Below the pieces are notes generated by a model, which searched no databases, was not told the DNA's origin, and saw only the letters and a list, made by a program, of their open reading frames with translations. A stretch of DNA of 64,000 nucleotides from Saccharopolyspora thermophila (GTDB taxonomy: Bacteria; Actinomycetota; Actinomycetes; Mycobacteriales; Pseudonocardiaceae): the NCBI RefSeq assembly GCF_014646075.1, contig NZ_BMMT01000017.1, positions 62,001 through 126,000 of the forward strand, given 5' to 3'. This document shows, one piece after another, positions 37,719 to 50,242 of the stretch. Every line of letters starts with the position of its first letter. Within the stretch, counting starts at the first letter, position 1. The position numbers and the translations under genes are program-made.

Positions 37719-38411
37719 GTGGGCATACCTGCGTGGCTCTGGTTCGTCGTCGCCGTCGTCGCCATCGGTGCGGGCGTCGCCCTGCTGATCGCCGACCGAT
37801 CGCAGCGCGCCGCCAACAACCGGGAACGGCGCCGCTGGGCGGCCCTACGCGGCTGGCAGTTCGCCGAGGTCGACCAGGTACTGCCGACCCGGTGGGCGCG
37901 CGGTGTGCTCGCCCAGCACGGCGGTGCCACCGCCACCGACGTGGTGGCCGGTTCGACGTTCACCGCCGACGGACGTCGCCAGGTGTCCGTGCTGGACCTG
38001 GACGTCAACGGGCGACCGGTCGCGACGCTGGTCGGCATCCGCTGCCGCCGCAGCGCCCCGGCGACCGTCGAGCTGTGGCTGCCGGACGTGCCGGTGCCGC
38101 AGGACTCGGGACTGGACCTGCTCGGCCCGGTCGGCTCCCGCTACGCGTTCGTCACCGAGGTCGCCGCCGCCCGCCCGCTGGTCACCCCGGACCTGGTGGA
38201 CGCCACCGAGGAGATCGGGGACGACGTCACCGTGGTGTGGCTGGAGAAGGACTGGGTGCTCGCGGCCCTGCACCCGGAGGACGCCGCCCCGGCCCGCCTG
38301 GAGCGGCTGCTCCGCGACCTCGGCGAGCTCGCCGACCTGGTGGACCCGTTCGACACCGACCCGAACGAGGCCCAGGCCCAGCCCGAACCCGAACACTCCG
38401 CGGAACGCTGA
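37719..38411 (+). CDS. Membrane-anchored hypothetical protein
   Basis: 230 residues from GTG at 37719 (a GTG at 37677 would add 14 residues). One N-terminal helix (about 5-26: WLWFVVAVVAIGAGVALLI), then a soluble domain with mixed alpha/beta character and an acidic C-terminus. No catalytic motif recognised. Similar anchor-plus-domain proteins are common in actinobacteria and uncharacterised. Confidence 0.65.
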   Translation: MGIPAWLWFVVAVVAIGAGVALLIADRSQRAANNRERRRWAALRGWQFAEVDQVLPTRWARGVLAQHGGATATDVVAGSTFTADGRRQVSVLDLDVNGRPVATLVGIRCRRSAPATVELWLPDVPVPQDSGLDLLGPVGSRYAFVTEVAAARPLVTPDLVDATEEIGDDVTVVWLEKDWVLAALHPEDAAPARLERLLRDLGELADLVDPFDTDPNEAQAQPEPEHSAER

Positions 38412-38509
38412 CCGCTCGCGAACCGGCGATTCCGGCAGAACTTCTCCCCGGACACCGCCGGGAGCAGTCCACGCGATACTCCACCCAGTCCCTTCGGTAG
38501 GTTCTCGGC

Positions 38510-39283
38510 ATGGCTACCGCACTCGTCACCGGCGCCACCGCGGGCATCGGCCGCGCCTTCGCCCGGCGGCTCGCCGCCGAGGGCCACGACATGGTCCTGG
38601 TCGCCCGCGACACCGACCGGCTCGCCGAACTCGCTGACCGGCTCCAGGACCGGCACGGGATTCGCGCCGAGGTGCTCCCGGCCGACCTGGCCGACAGCGA
38701 GCAGCGGGCCGCGGTCGAGCGGCGCCTGTCCGACGACCAGCGCCCGGTGGACGTGCTGGTCAACAACGCCGGTTTCGGCACTGCCGGCGAGTTCTGGGAC
38801 ACCTCGGGTTCGACGCTGCGCAAGCAGCTGGACGTCAACGCCGGAGCCGTGCTGGCCCTCACCCACGCCGCGGTGCGCGGCATGCGTGAACGCGGCCGCG
38901 GCGACGTGATCAACGTGTCCAGCGTCGCCGGGTTCTTCCCGGTGTCCGGCTCCACCTACGCGGCCACCAAGGCGTACGTGACCGCTTTCTCCCAGGGCCT
39001 GTCGGTGGCTCTGGCCGGGAGCGGGGTGCGGATCATGGCGCTGTGCCCGGGCTTCACGCAGACCGAGTTCCACCAGCGGGCCGGGCTGGAGATGAGCCGG
39101 CTGCCGCGGCTGTTCTGGCTGCAGGCCGACCAGGTGGTGCACGAGGCGCTCGCCGACCTGCGCCGCGGCAAGGTCGTCTCGGTGCCGGGCGCGCAGTACA
39201 AGGCGCTGGTCGCCATCGGCCGCCTGATCCCGCAGCGCGTCCAGCGGATGATCGTGACCCGCACGGTGCCCGGGCGCACCTGA
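38510..39283 (+). CDS. Short-chain dehydrogenase/reductase
   Basis: 257 residues. Rossmann motif TGATAGIG at 7-14, NNAG near 85, catalytic Ser in NVSSVAG near 137, and Y150-x3-K154. Classical SDR using NAD(P)H; the C-terminal [13 protein letters not shown] with a basic end suggests acyl/keto substrates as in the DltE/SDR group, but this is not certain. Followed directly by pyrE. Confidence 0.9.
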   Translation: MATALVTGATAGIGRAFARRLAAEGHDMVLVARDTDRLAELADRLQDRHGIRAEVLPADLADSEQRAAVERRLSDDQRPVDVLVNNAGFGTAGEFWDTSGSTLRKQLDVNAGAVLALTHAAVRGMRERGRGDVINVSSVAGFFPVSGSTYAATKAYVTAFSQGLSVALAGSGVRIMALCPGFTQTEFHQRAGLEMSRLPRLFWLQADQVVHEALADLRRGKVVSVPGAQYKALVAIGRLIPQRVQRMIVTRTVPGRT

Positions 39284-39315
39284 GCTCCCCGGGCCGGTCG
39301 GTATGCTGGAACCTC

Positions 39316-39864
39316 GTGGTCGAACTGGTTGAACAGCAGCGCTCCGAACTCGCGAGCCTGGTCAAGGAACTCGCCGTGGTGCACGGCCGGGTCACGTTGT
39401 CCTCCGGTAAGGAGGCCGACTACTACGTCGATCTGCGCCGCGCGACGCTGCACCACCGGGCCGCGCCGCTGATCGGGCGCCTGCTGCGGCAGCTCACCGC
39501 CGACTGGGACTTCTCCGCGGTCGGCGGGCTGACCCTCGGCGCCGACCCGGTCGCGACGGCCATGATGCACGCCGAAGGCCGCCCGCTCGACTCGTTCGTG
39601 GTGCGCAAGAGCGCCAAGACGCACGGTATGCAGCGGCTCATCGAGGGCCCCGACGTCAGCGGCCGCCGGGTGCTCGCCGTCGAGGACACCTCCACCACCG
39701 GCGGCAGCGTCCTCACCGCCGTCAACGCGCTGCGTGAGAATGGCGCCGAGGTCGTCGGCGTGGCGACCGTCGTGGACCGTGACACCGGTGCCCGCGAGGC
39801 GATCGAGGCGGCCGGGCTGCCGTATCGCTCCCTGCTCGGGCTGGCCGACCTCGGGTTGGCGTGA
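39316..39864 (+). CDS. pyrE: Orotate phosphoribosyltransferase
   Basis: 182 residues from GTG. PRPP-binding motif VLAVEDTSTTGGS near 115-128 and the substrate loop RKSAKTHGMQR near 95. It makes OMP from orotate and PRPP in pyrimidine synthesis. Its stop overlaps the GTG of the rRNA methylase (GTGA), as in the Mtb neighbourhood where a SpoU-type gene lies close to pyrE. Confidence 0.95.
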   Translation: MVELVEQQRSELASLVKELAVVHGRVTLSSGKEADYYVDLRRATLHHRAAPLIGRLLRQLTADWDFSAVGGLTLGADPVATAMMHAEGRPLDSFVVRKSAKTHGMQRLIEGPDVSGRRVLAVEDTSTTGGSVLTAVNALRENGAEVVGVATVVDRDTGAREAIEAAGLPYRSLLGLADLGLA

Positions 39865-40562
39865 GCCGGTCCGCGGAGCCGCTCGGCCCGGCGGCACACG
39901 AATCCGGAGACAGGGTTGTGCGTGAGGACGTCGGCCCCACCGAGTGGGGCACCACCGTCGGCGTCGGCCCGTGGGAGGGTCCGTGGCCGGCCGACGACCG
40001 CTACGACCCGGAACTGCTGGAGCACGGCGACCGGCGCAACGTCGTCGACCACTACCGGTACTGGCGGCGCGAGGCGATCGTGGCCGACCTCGACCGGCGG
40101 CGGCACGACTTCCACGTGGCCATCGAGAACTTCCAGCACGACCACAACATCGGCACGGTGGTGCGCACCGCCAACGCGTTCGCCGCGGCGGCCGTGCACA
40201 TCGTGGGGCGGCGGCGCTGGAACCGGCGCGGCGCGATGGTCACCGACCGGTACCAGCACATCCACCACCACCCCGACCTGGCGTCGCTGCTCGACTACGC
40301 ACGGGAGAACGACCTCGCCCTGGTCGCGGTGGAGAACACCGTCGGCGCGTGCCCGATCGAGCGGACCACGCTGCCGCGCCGCTGCGTGCTGCTGTTCGGG
40401 CAGGAGGGCCCGGGCCTGCGCGAGGAGTCCCGGCGTGACGCCGACCTGGTCGTCTCGATCGCCCAGTTCGGCTCCACCCGCTCCATCAACGCGGGCGTCG
40501 CGGCGGGCATCGTCATGCACACCTGGATCGAGCAGCACGCGGATCTGGCCGCCGCCTGGTGA
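39861..40562 (+). CDS. SpoU/TrmH-type RNA 2'-O-methyltransferase
   Basis: 233 residues from GTG overlapping pyrE. SPOUT knot motifs: NIGTVVRTANAF near 96 (motif 1 Arg), LLFGQEGPGL near 174 (motif 2) and GSTRSINAGVAAGIVMHTW near 206 (motif 3). An N-terminal extension of about 75 residues precedes the catalytic domain. Methylates tRNA or rRNA ribose; exact site unknown. Similar to Mtb Rv0380c by context. Confidence 0.92.
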   Translation: MSRSAEPLGPAAHESGDRVVREDVGPTEWGTTVGVGPWEGPWPADDRYDPELLEHGDRRNVVDHYRYWRREAIVADLDRRRHDFHVAIENFQHDHNIGTVVRTANAFAAAAVHIVGRRRWNRRGAMVTDRYQHIHHHPDLASLLDYARENDLALVAVENTVGACPIERTTLPRRCVLLFGQEGPGLREESRRDADLVVSIAQFGSTRSINAGVAAGIVMHTWIEQHADLAAAW

Positions 40563-40610
40563 CCCCGCGCGGGGCCAGCGCCGCCGGCGCGGACCCCACG
40601 GACCCCGCGA

Positions 40611-41288
40611 TCAGTTGGCGGCGTCGCGGGCCTTCGCCCGGCGCCCCTTGACGTACTCGATGACGATCGGGATGACCGAGACCAGCACGATCACGATGGC
40701 CATCGCCTCGAGATTGTTCTTGATCCACGGGATGTTGCCGAGGAAGAAACCGAGCACGGTCATGCTCACGGTCCACGCCACACCGCCGATCGCGGAGTAG
40801 GTGAAGAACTTCTTCTGGTCCATCTGCGCGACCCCGGCGACCGCGGTGATGAACGTCCGCACGATCGGCACGAACCGCGCCAGGATGATCGCCCGCGCCC
40901 CGTAGCGCTCGAAGAACTCGTGCGTCTTGTCCACGTGCTCGCGCTTGAACAGCTTCGAGTCCGGCTTGTTGAACAGCGACGGCCCGACCTTGCGGCCGAT
41001 CCAGTACCCGGTCACGTTGCCCACGAACGCGCACACCGCCAGCAACGCGCACACCAACCAGATCGGGGTGTCGATCGCGCCGGTGGCCACGAACAGGCCG
41101 GTGACGAACAGCAGCGAGTCGCCCGGCAGGAAGAACCCGATGAGCAGACCGCACTCGGCGAAGATGATCAGGCACACGCCGATCAGCGCGAAGGGTCCCA
41201 GGGAGCTGATGATGTGCTCGGGGTCCAGCCAGTCCGGCAGCAGAGCGAGCGCGGGTGTGTTCGCGGCGGTGTTGACAATCGCGGGCAT
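40611..41288 (-). CDS. DedA family membrane protein
   Basis: 225 residues from ATG at 41288 (GTG 41291 and TTG 41300 are upstream alternatives). Family motifs: FAECGLLIGFFLPGDSLLF near 45-63, GNVTGYWIGRKVG near 92-104, FERYGARAIILARFVPIVRTF near 125-145 with the conserved RF-P-R, and AGVAQM. DedA proteins act in lipid-carrier or phospholipid recycling across the membrane. Equivalent to Mtb Rv0364 by position near fba. Confidence 0.92.
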   Translation of the reverse strand: MPAIVNTAANTPALALLPDWLDPEHIISSLGPFALIGVCLIIFAECGLLIGFFLPGDSLLFVTGLFVATGAIDTPIWLVCALLAVCAFVGNVTGYWIGRKVGPSLFNKPDSKLFKREHVDKTHEFFERYGARAIILARFVPIVRTFITAVAGVAQMDQKKFFTYSAIGGVAWTVSMTVLGFFLGNIPWIKNNLEAMAIVIVLVSVIPIVIEYVKGRRAKARDAAN

Positions 41289-41380
41289 CACGGTCGCCAA
41301 CGGTACCGTGAGCGCCTTGACGGCGGTTGTCGGGCGAGTGACGTCTCAACCCGTTCGGCAACCCGGGGTGCCGCCGCGGG

Positions 41381-41584
41381 TCAGCCGACGGAGTAGACGA
41401 GGGTGAGCACGCCGCCGACGGCCCCGGCCAGCAGCCCCAGGACCACGGCGAACACCAGCACCCCCACCACCGGCAGCCGCCTACGGCGCGGTGCGGGCGG
41501 AGGCGGCGGAGCCGCGCCGGGGCTGCCGTTGGCCTGCGCGCGGAGCGCGGCGGACAGCAGGTGCGAAGGATCAGGAGCGGTCAC
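41381..41584 (-). CDS. Small single-helix membrane protein
   Basis: 67 residues from GTG. A Pro/Ala-rich cytoplasmic part ending in RRRR (about 33-36), then one hydrophobic helix (38-64). Follows nagA on the same strand by position but is read downstream of it, 81 bases away. Unknown function; could be a short membrane subunit or leader. Confidence 0.6.
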   Translation of the reverse strand: MTAPDPSHLLSAALRAQANGSPGAAPPPPPAPRRRRLPVVGVLVFAVVLGLLAGAVGGVLTLVYSVG

Positions 41585-41665
41585 GCCCCGAGCGTAGTGG
41601 GGGACCGGGATCCCGACGCCCCGTCGCGGCGCGCCCCCGACAGGCTGACGTCGTGGTGACCGGAG

Positions 41666-42814
41666 TCAGGCCGGGGTGGAGAGCCAGGTGCCGTCCTTCA
41701 TCACCGCGTCCAGGCGGAGGTCGTCGTCCAGGACCACCAGGTCGGCCGCCAGGCCGGGGCAGATGGCGCCCGTGCGGTCGCCGAGGCCCAGCAGCTCCGC
41801 GGGCTTGGTCGCCGCGGCCGCGACCGCCGCGGGCACCGTCAACCCGCACGCGGTCACCAGGTTGCGGAACGCGACGTCCATGGTCAGCGTGCTGCCCGCC
41901 AGCGAGCCGTCGGCCAGCCGCGGCTCCCCGCCGGTCACCGTCACCGGGAGTTTGCCCAGTTCGTAGGTGCCGTCCCCGGCCGCGGTCGCGCTGATGGCGT
42001 CGGTGACCAGCACCGTCCGGTCGGTGCCCGCGTGCGAGGCGGCGAGCGTGACGATCGCCGGGTGCAGGTGCACCAGGTCGCAGATCAGCTCGACGGTGAC
42101 CCGCTCGTCCTCCAGCAGCACCCCGATCGGCCCCGGCTCGCGGTGGTGCAGCGGGCGCATCGCGTTGAACAGGTGCGTCGCCACCGACGCGCCCGCCTCC
42201 ACGGCGGGCACCACCTGCTCTAGCGCCGCGTCGGTGTGGCCGACGGCGGCGATCACGCCGTGGTCGACGAGCTGGCGGACCGCGTTGACCGAGTTCGGCA
42301 GCTCCGGTGCCAGCGTCACCATCCGCACCGCGCCGCGTCCGGCGTCCAGCAGCTGCTGCACCGCGGCGGTCTCCGGCGCCCGCAGGATCGCCGGGTCGTG
42401 CGCGCCGCACCGCGCGGCGGACAGGAACGGGCCCTCCAGGTGGATGCCGGCCAGCTGGCCGTCGGCCACCAGGTCGCCGAGGGTACTGATCTGCTTGGCC
42501 AGGTCGGGCAGCGGGGCCGAGACGAGGCTGGCCAGCATGGTCGTCGTGCCGTGCTCCCGGTGGGTGCGGATCGCGGTCCGGGCCTGCTCGACGTCGAGGC
42601 TGGTGAACGAGCCGCCGCCACCGCCGTGGCAGTGGATGTCGACGAAACCGGGCACCAACCAGCGCCCACCGAGGTCGACGGACGCCCCGGCCGGCGCCTC
42701 GCCGGAGCCGACCTCGGTGATCTTCCCGGCCGAAACCCGGACCCAACCGCGGTCCTGCACCCCGTCGGGGGTGACGACCCGCGCGCCGGCGAGGATCGAT
42801 TCGGGAGCGTTCAC
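41666..42814 (-). CDS. nagA: N-acetylglucosamine-6-phosphate deacetylase
   Basis: 382 residues from GTG. Amidohydrolase fold: metal site DIHCHGGGG near 59-67, HLEGPFLS near 125, VGHTDA near 190, HLFNAMRPLHHREPG near 213, and the catalytic Asp in LVTDAISATA near 267. It deacetylates GlcNAc-6-P for amino-sugar catabolism and wall recycling. A DasR-like dre box lies 82 bases upstream, matching the known control of nag genes in streptomycetes. Confidence 0.95.
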   Translation of the reverse strand: MNAPESILAGARVVTPDGVQDRGWVRVSAGKITEVGSGEAPAGASVDLGGRWLVPGFVDIHCHGGGGGSFTSLDVEQARTAIRTHREHGTTTMLASLVSAPLPDLAKQISTLGDLVADGQLAGIHLEGPFLSAARCGAHDPAILRAPETAAVQQLLDAGRGAVRMVTLAPELPNSVNAVRQLVDHGVIAAVGHTDAALEQVVPAVEAGASVATHLFNAMRPLHHREPGPIGVLLEDERVTVELICDLVHLHPAIVTLAASHAGTDRTVLVTDAISATAAGDGTYELGKLPVTVTGGEPRLADGSLAGSTLTMDVAFRNLVTACGLTVPAAVAAAATKPAELLGLGDRTGAICPGLAADLVVLDDDLRLDAVMKDGTWLSTPA

Positions 42815-42893
42815 GGTGTTACCAACCCTTCCGTCGCCAGCAGCGCTGCCCCGTGTGTGCGGTCACGCCGACGATCCTCCGCTACCAACCGCC

Positions 42894-42909
42894 GGTGGTC
42901 TACACCAAA
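42894..42909 (-). promoter_or_regulatory. dre box (DasR operator) upstream of nagA
   Basis: GGTGGTCTACACCAAA contains TGGTCTACACCA, 11 of 12 identical to the dre core TGGTCTAGACCA. Located between nagA and the sigma factor gene, upstream of the nagA start. Confidence 0.8.
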
Positions 42910-42946
42910 TCTGTGTGTCCTTCGCGACCTCGCCACGCGCCGGCGA

Positions 42947-43519
42947 TCAGCCGCCGATGAGCTTCTGCAGCGCCGCCAGTCCGCGGCTCGCCGTCGACTT
43001 CACGGTGCCCCGCGAGATCCCGGTGGCCTCGGCGATCTCCGCTTCCGACAGGTCGCCGTAGTAGCGCAGCACCAGCACCTCCCGCTGCCGCCGCGGCAGC
43101 TTCGCCAGCGCGGCCACCACGGCCTGGTGCTCCGCGGTCAACATCGCCAGCGACTCCGCGGACCGGGCGTCGGTCTGGTGCGGCGGCTGGTACTCGCGGG
43201 CGGTCTTGCGGCGGCGCAGCACCGACCGGCTGCCGTTGACCACCGCCGTGCGCAGGTACCCGATCGCTGCCCGGGCGTCGCGCAGCCCGGACCAGTTCCG
43301 GTAGAGCCCGGTGAACGCCTCCTGCACCACGTCCTCGGCCGTCGCCGGGTCGTCCACCAGCAGGATCGCCAACCGCACCATCCGCATGCGCTGCTGGCGG
43401 TACAGGTCCTCAAGGGTCAGCGGTCGGCCCGGGATCTCCGCGGAGGGCGCATCCAGTGCGCGCAGGTGGCCCAGGGTCTGCTCGACGGTCCGCTCGACTC
43501 TGCGTGAATCACCGGGCAT
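42947..43519 (-). CDS. RNA polymerase sigma factor, SigE/ECF-like
   Basis: 190 residues from ATG at 43519. Region 2 (about 36-100: LYRQQRMRMVRLAILLVDDP, AEDVVQEAFTGLYRNW) and region 4 (about 130-185: LAKLPRRQREVLVLRYYGDLSEAEIAEATGIS given as motif, then GTVKSTASRGL) are both present. The region 4 is of the SigE-like (SigM/SigE-70) type. No anti-sigma factor is adjacent; the preceding 90 bases contain only a short start region. Target genes unknown. Confidence 0.88.
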   Translation of the reverse strand: MPGDSRRVERTVEQTLGHLRALDAPSAEIPGRPLTLEDLYRQQRMRMVRLAILLVDDPATAEDVVQEAFTGLYRNWSGLRDARAAIGYLRTAVVNGSRSVLRRRKTAREYQPPHQTDARSAESLAMLTAEHQAVVAALAKLPRRQREVLVLRYYGDLSEAEIAEATGISRGTVKSTASRGLAALQKLIGG

Positions 43520-43609
43520 GATCGGAAACCTACCGGCAGACGGCCGCCGCCCATCCCTCGACCGGGTAGCGTCGATACGGATCGGTAATCGACGACGGAG
43601 GTGTCGGAC

Positions 43610-43888
43610 ATGGCCAGGTTCGCGGTCGAGCTGGTGTACGGCGAGGACCAGGAGCACCGCCTGCGGGTGCGCCCCGCCCACCGGGAGTACTCCCGCGGGC
43701 TGGCCGAGCGCGGGGTGCTGCTCGCCGGCGGGCCGTTCGCCGACCAGACGGGCGCGCTGATCATCTACGAGGCGGCCGACCGCGACGAGCTGCAGAAGAT
43801 CCTCGACGCTGACCCCTACACCGAGGCCGGGGTGATCGCGAAGACCACCATTCGCGAATGGGAGCTCGTCACCGGTTCGTGGCTGTAG
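43610..43888 (+). CDS. YCII family protein
   Basis: 92 residues, ATG seven bases after GGAGGTG. YCII fold with R-AHREY-R-L-E-G-LL-GGPFAD pattern and the conserved His in RPAHREY near 23 and Asp in ADPY near 67. YCII proteins are small, soluble and often fused to or near sigma factors; this one is divergent from a sigma factor gene. Reaction unknown. Confidence 0.88.
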   Translation: MARFAVELVYGEDQEHRLRVRPAHREYSRGLAERGVLLAGGPFADQTGALIIYEAADRDELQKILDADPYTEAGVIAKTTIREWELVTGSWL

Positions 43889-44093
43889 CCGCCGGGCCCG
43901 CGACGTGTGAATATGTCCACAGGATTCGTCCGGTTCTGAATCCTGTCACTGGCTTTCCAAAACAGCCCAGACTGGGGCACTGTGACGCGAAAGTGTGGCG
44001 CCGTTCGCGACGCGTCCGCTGGTTGCGGGCGCGGCCGTAGGATGCTGCGCAACTCCCCGTCACCAAGACTGACTCCACCGAGGAGGACGACCG

Positions 44094-45128
<1,035 letters not shown>

Positions 45129-45143
45129 TCCGATCCCGAATGC

Positions 45144-45178
45144 AGGGCACCTCCGGCCAACCCGGTCGGGGGTGCCCT
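45144..45178 (+). terminator. fbaA terminator
   Basis: AGGGCACC and GGTGCCCT form an 8-bp perfect stem extended by three more pairs (one G-U) around a long loop, 16 bases after the fbaA stop, followed by TTC. Confidence 0.65.
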
Positions 45179-45237
45179 TCGCGCGTCATCGGGTCGGGTG
45201 CCGGATCGGGCGCCGCCGCACCTGACAGGATTAAGCC

Positions 45238-45648
45238 ATGACGAGGAACCTGTTGGAACCGCCGGAAACCCTGCTGCCGGCGAACGAGGCCGCGCAGGCC
45301 GAGCTCGCCGCGGGCACCGACCCGGCCGTGGTCGCCGCACACCACCCGGCGTTCAGCGCCGCGTGGGCCGCGCTCGCCGAGACGGCCCTGGCCGCCGGGG
45401 AGAACATCACGGCCTACGCCTACGCCCGCACCGGCTACCACCGGGGCCTGGACGCGCTGCGCAAGGCCGGGTGGAAGGGCTTCGGCCCGGTGCCGTGGCG
45501 GCACGAGCCGAACCAGGGCGTGCTGCGGTCCATCGCGGCGCTGGCCCGGGCGGCGAAGGCGATCGGCGAGGACGACGAGTTCGACCGCTGCCGCCAGCTG
45601 CTCCTCGACAGCGACCCGGCGGCGGTGGAGGCCACCGGCCTGGCCTGA
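45238..45648 (+). CDS. DUF3151 family protein
   Basis: 136 residues, ATG. An all-alpha protein of the actinobacterial DUF3151 family (compare Mtb Rv0360c): LLPANEAAQAEL, ENITAYAYARTGYHRGLDALRKAGW and PWRHEPNQGVLRS motifs, then an ARAAKAIGEDDEFDRCRQLL helix pair. Function unknown; consistently near fba and purA. Confidence 0.9.
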   Translation: MTRNLLEPPETLLPANEAAQAELAAGTDPAVVAAHHPAFSAAWAALAETALAAGENITAYAYARTGYHRGLDALRKAGWKGFGPVPWRHEPNQGVLRSIAALARAAKAIGEDDEFDRCRQLLLDSDPAAVEATGLA

Positions 45649-45656
45649 CCCGAGGC

Positions 45657-45692
45657 GGTGGGTCGCGGTTCCGGCGGGAGCCGCGACCCATC
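45657..45692 (+). terminator. Hairpin terminator after DUF3151
   Basis: TGGGTCGCGG pairs with CCGCGACCCA across a short loop, ten or more pairs, directly after the DUF3151 stop. Confidence 0.6.
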
Positions 45693-45745
45693 ACCGGTGA
45701 GGATCACTGCCCGCGGCGGTCGGTCGCGCCCGCCCGTCAAGGACA

Positions 45746-46846
45746 ATGTCCGGCGTGCATCGACTGCGCGAGGAACTCAGCCGCCGCCTGCGCCGCCTGC
45801 TGCGCACCGGCGTGCCGATCGTGCAGTGCGCCGTGGCGGCCGGGCTCGCGTGGTTCCTGGCGCACCACGTGGTGGGGCACCCGGCGCCGTTCTTCGCGCC
45901 CATCGCCGCGGTCATCTCGCTCGGCGTGTCGCTGGGCCAGCGGATGCGGCGCGCCCTCGAACTCGTCGTCGGCGTCAGCATCGGGGTCGGCGTCGGGGAC
46001 GTCCTGATCTCGTTCATCGGCACCGGGCCGTGGCAGATCGCGCTCGTCGTGGCGCTGGCCATGAGCACCGCCGTGCTGCTGGACAGCGGCGTCGTGATCG
46101 TGCTGCAGGCGGCGTCATCGTCGGTGCTGGTCGCAACCCTGCTGCCGCCCGTCACCGCGGGCGGGCTGACGCGCATGATCGACGCCGCGATCGGCGGCCT
46201 GGTCGGGTTCGTGGTCGCCGCGCTGCTGCCCGCCAACCCGCTCACCGTCGCGCACCGCAACGGGCGGCTGGTGCTCGGCGCCCTCGCGGACGCCCTGCGC
46301 GGGGTGGCCGGTGCCGTGGCCCGGCAGGACCGGGAGAGGGCCGGCGACGTGCTGGCGAAGGCGCGCAAGAGCCAGAAGTTCGTCGAGGAGTTCCGCGCCG
46401 CGCTGGAAGCGGGTGCGGAGATCGCGCGCTTCGCACCGATCCGCTGGCGGCGCCGCGGCGACCTGGAGCGCTACGAGACCGCCGCGACACCGATCGACCG
46501 GGCCCTGCGCAACACCCGGGTCCTCGCCCGCCGCGCGCTCGCCGCGCTGCGGGACGGCGAGCCGGTGCCGCGACCGCTGCCGGGGTTGCTGGAGGAACTG
46601 GCGGGCGTGGTGGTGTTGCTGCGCGACGAGTTGGCCAGCGGGGTGGACCCGCTGCAGGCGCGGGAAGCCGCCCGGTCGGTGGCCAGGCGGTCGACGGTCG
46701 AGCTGCTCGGGGACGGCGACTTCTCGATGCAGGTGGTGGTGATGCAGGTGCGGTCGATCGCGGTCGACCTGCTGCAGGCGACCGGCCTCAGTCGGACCGA
46801 GGCGATCGCGGCCCTCCCTCCGCTCCACCCCGAGCAGCAGAAGTAA
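45746..46846 (+). CDS. FUSC-like aromatic-acid-exporter family membrane protein
   Basis: 366 residues. N-terminal half has about five or six helices (20-180) with the AGLAWFLAHHV---PAPFFAPIAAVIS pattern and G-RMRRALELVVGV; this is the FUSC/ArAE-type permease core. The C-terminal half is soluble and helical. Members export aromatic acids or are uncharacterised. ATG start with AAGGAC upstream; separated from DUF3151 by a hairpin. Confidence 0.8.
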   Translation: MSGVHRLREELSRRLRRLLRTGVPIVQCAVAAGLAWFLAHHVVGHPAPFFAPIAAVISLGVSLGQRMRRALELVVGVSIGVGVGDVLISFIGTGPWQIALVVALAMSTAVLLDSGVVIVLQAASSSVLVATLLPPVTAGGLTRMIDAAIGGLVGFVVAALLPANPLTVAHRNGRLVLGALADALRGVAGAVARQDRERAGDVLAKARKSQKFVEEFRAALEAGAEIARFAPIRWRRRGDLERYETAATPIDRALRNTRVLARRALAALRDGEPVPRPLPGLLEELAGVVVLLRDELASGVDPLQAREAARSVARRSTVELLGDGDFSMQVVVMQVRSIAVDLLQATGLSRTEAIAALPPLHPEQQK

Positions 46847-46869
46847 CCCCGGGGCCGGCGTCGCCGGGA

Positions 46870-47145
46870 TCAGCCGTGGAGGTGGGCGGTGGGGCGGTTC
46901 AGGACCGCCACCAGGGCCGCGTGCAGCGGTTCGTGGTCGCGCGGGTCGTACAGGCGGCAGTCCGCCGCCGAGATCCGGTACCACTCCTCGGCCCCCGCGT
47001 AGCGGATCCACACCCGGACCTCGCCGTTTGTGCACGAGGTGGCCAGTTCCAGGTCACCGGTGATGACCCCGACCTCGTCGGTCATCACACCACCCGGCGG
47101 TGCCGTCACCGGCGATCGCAGCGCCCGGTCGTTCGGAGCAGACAT
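46870..47145 (-). CDS. Small hypothetical protein
   Basis: 91 residues from ATG at 47145 with GGAAGGAA upstream. Soluble, with a DLELATSCTNGEVRVWIRYAG beta-rich centre and two Cys (near 36 and 59). No family recognised. Converges with the FUSC-like gene 23 bases away. Confidence 0.65.
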   Translation of the reverse strand: MSAPNDRALRSPVTAPPGGVMTDEVGVITGDLELATSCTNGEVRVWIRYAGAEEWYRISAADCRLYDPRDHEPLHAALVAVLNRPTAHLHG

Positions 47146-47262
47146 CGAACCGTTCCTTCCGCGCGGTGCGGACACCGCCAGTATGTCGCGGTGGCACCGC
47201 GCATACCCGGCCGTGCTCCCGCCGGCGGCGACCCCGACCGCGGCGCCGCTCGATCGGGGGCG

Positions 47263-50222
<2,960 letters not shown>

Positions 50223-50242
50223 CCGCGGAGCCCGCGGCAGCG

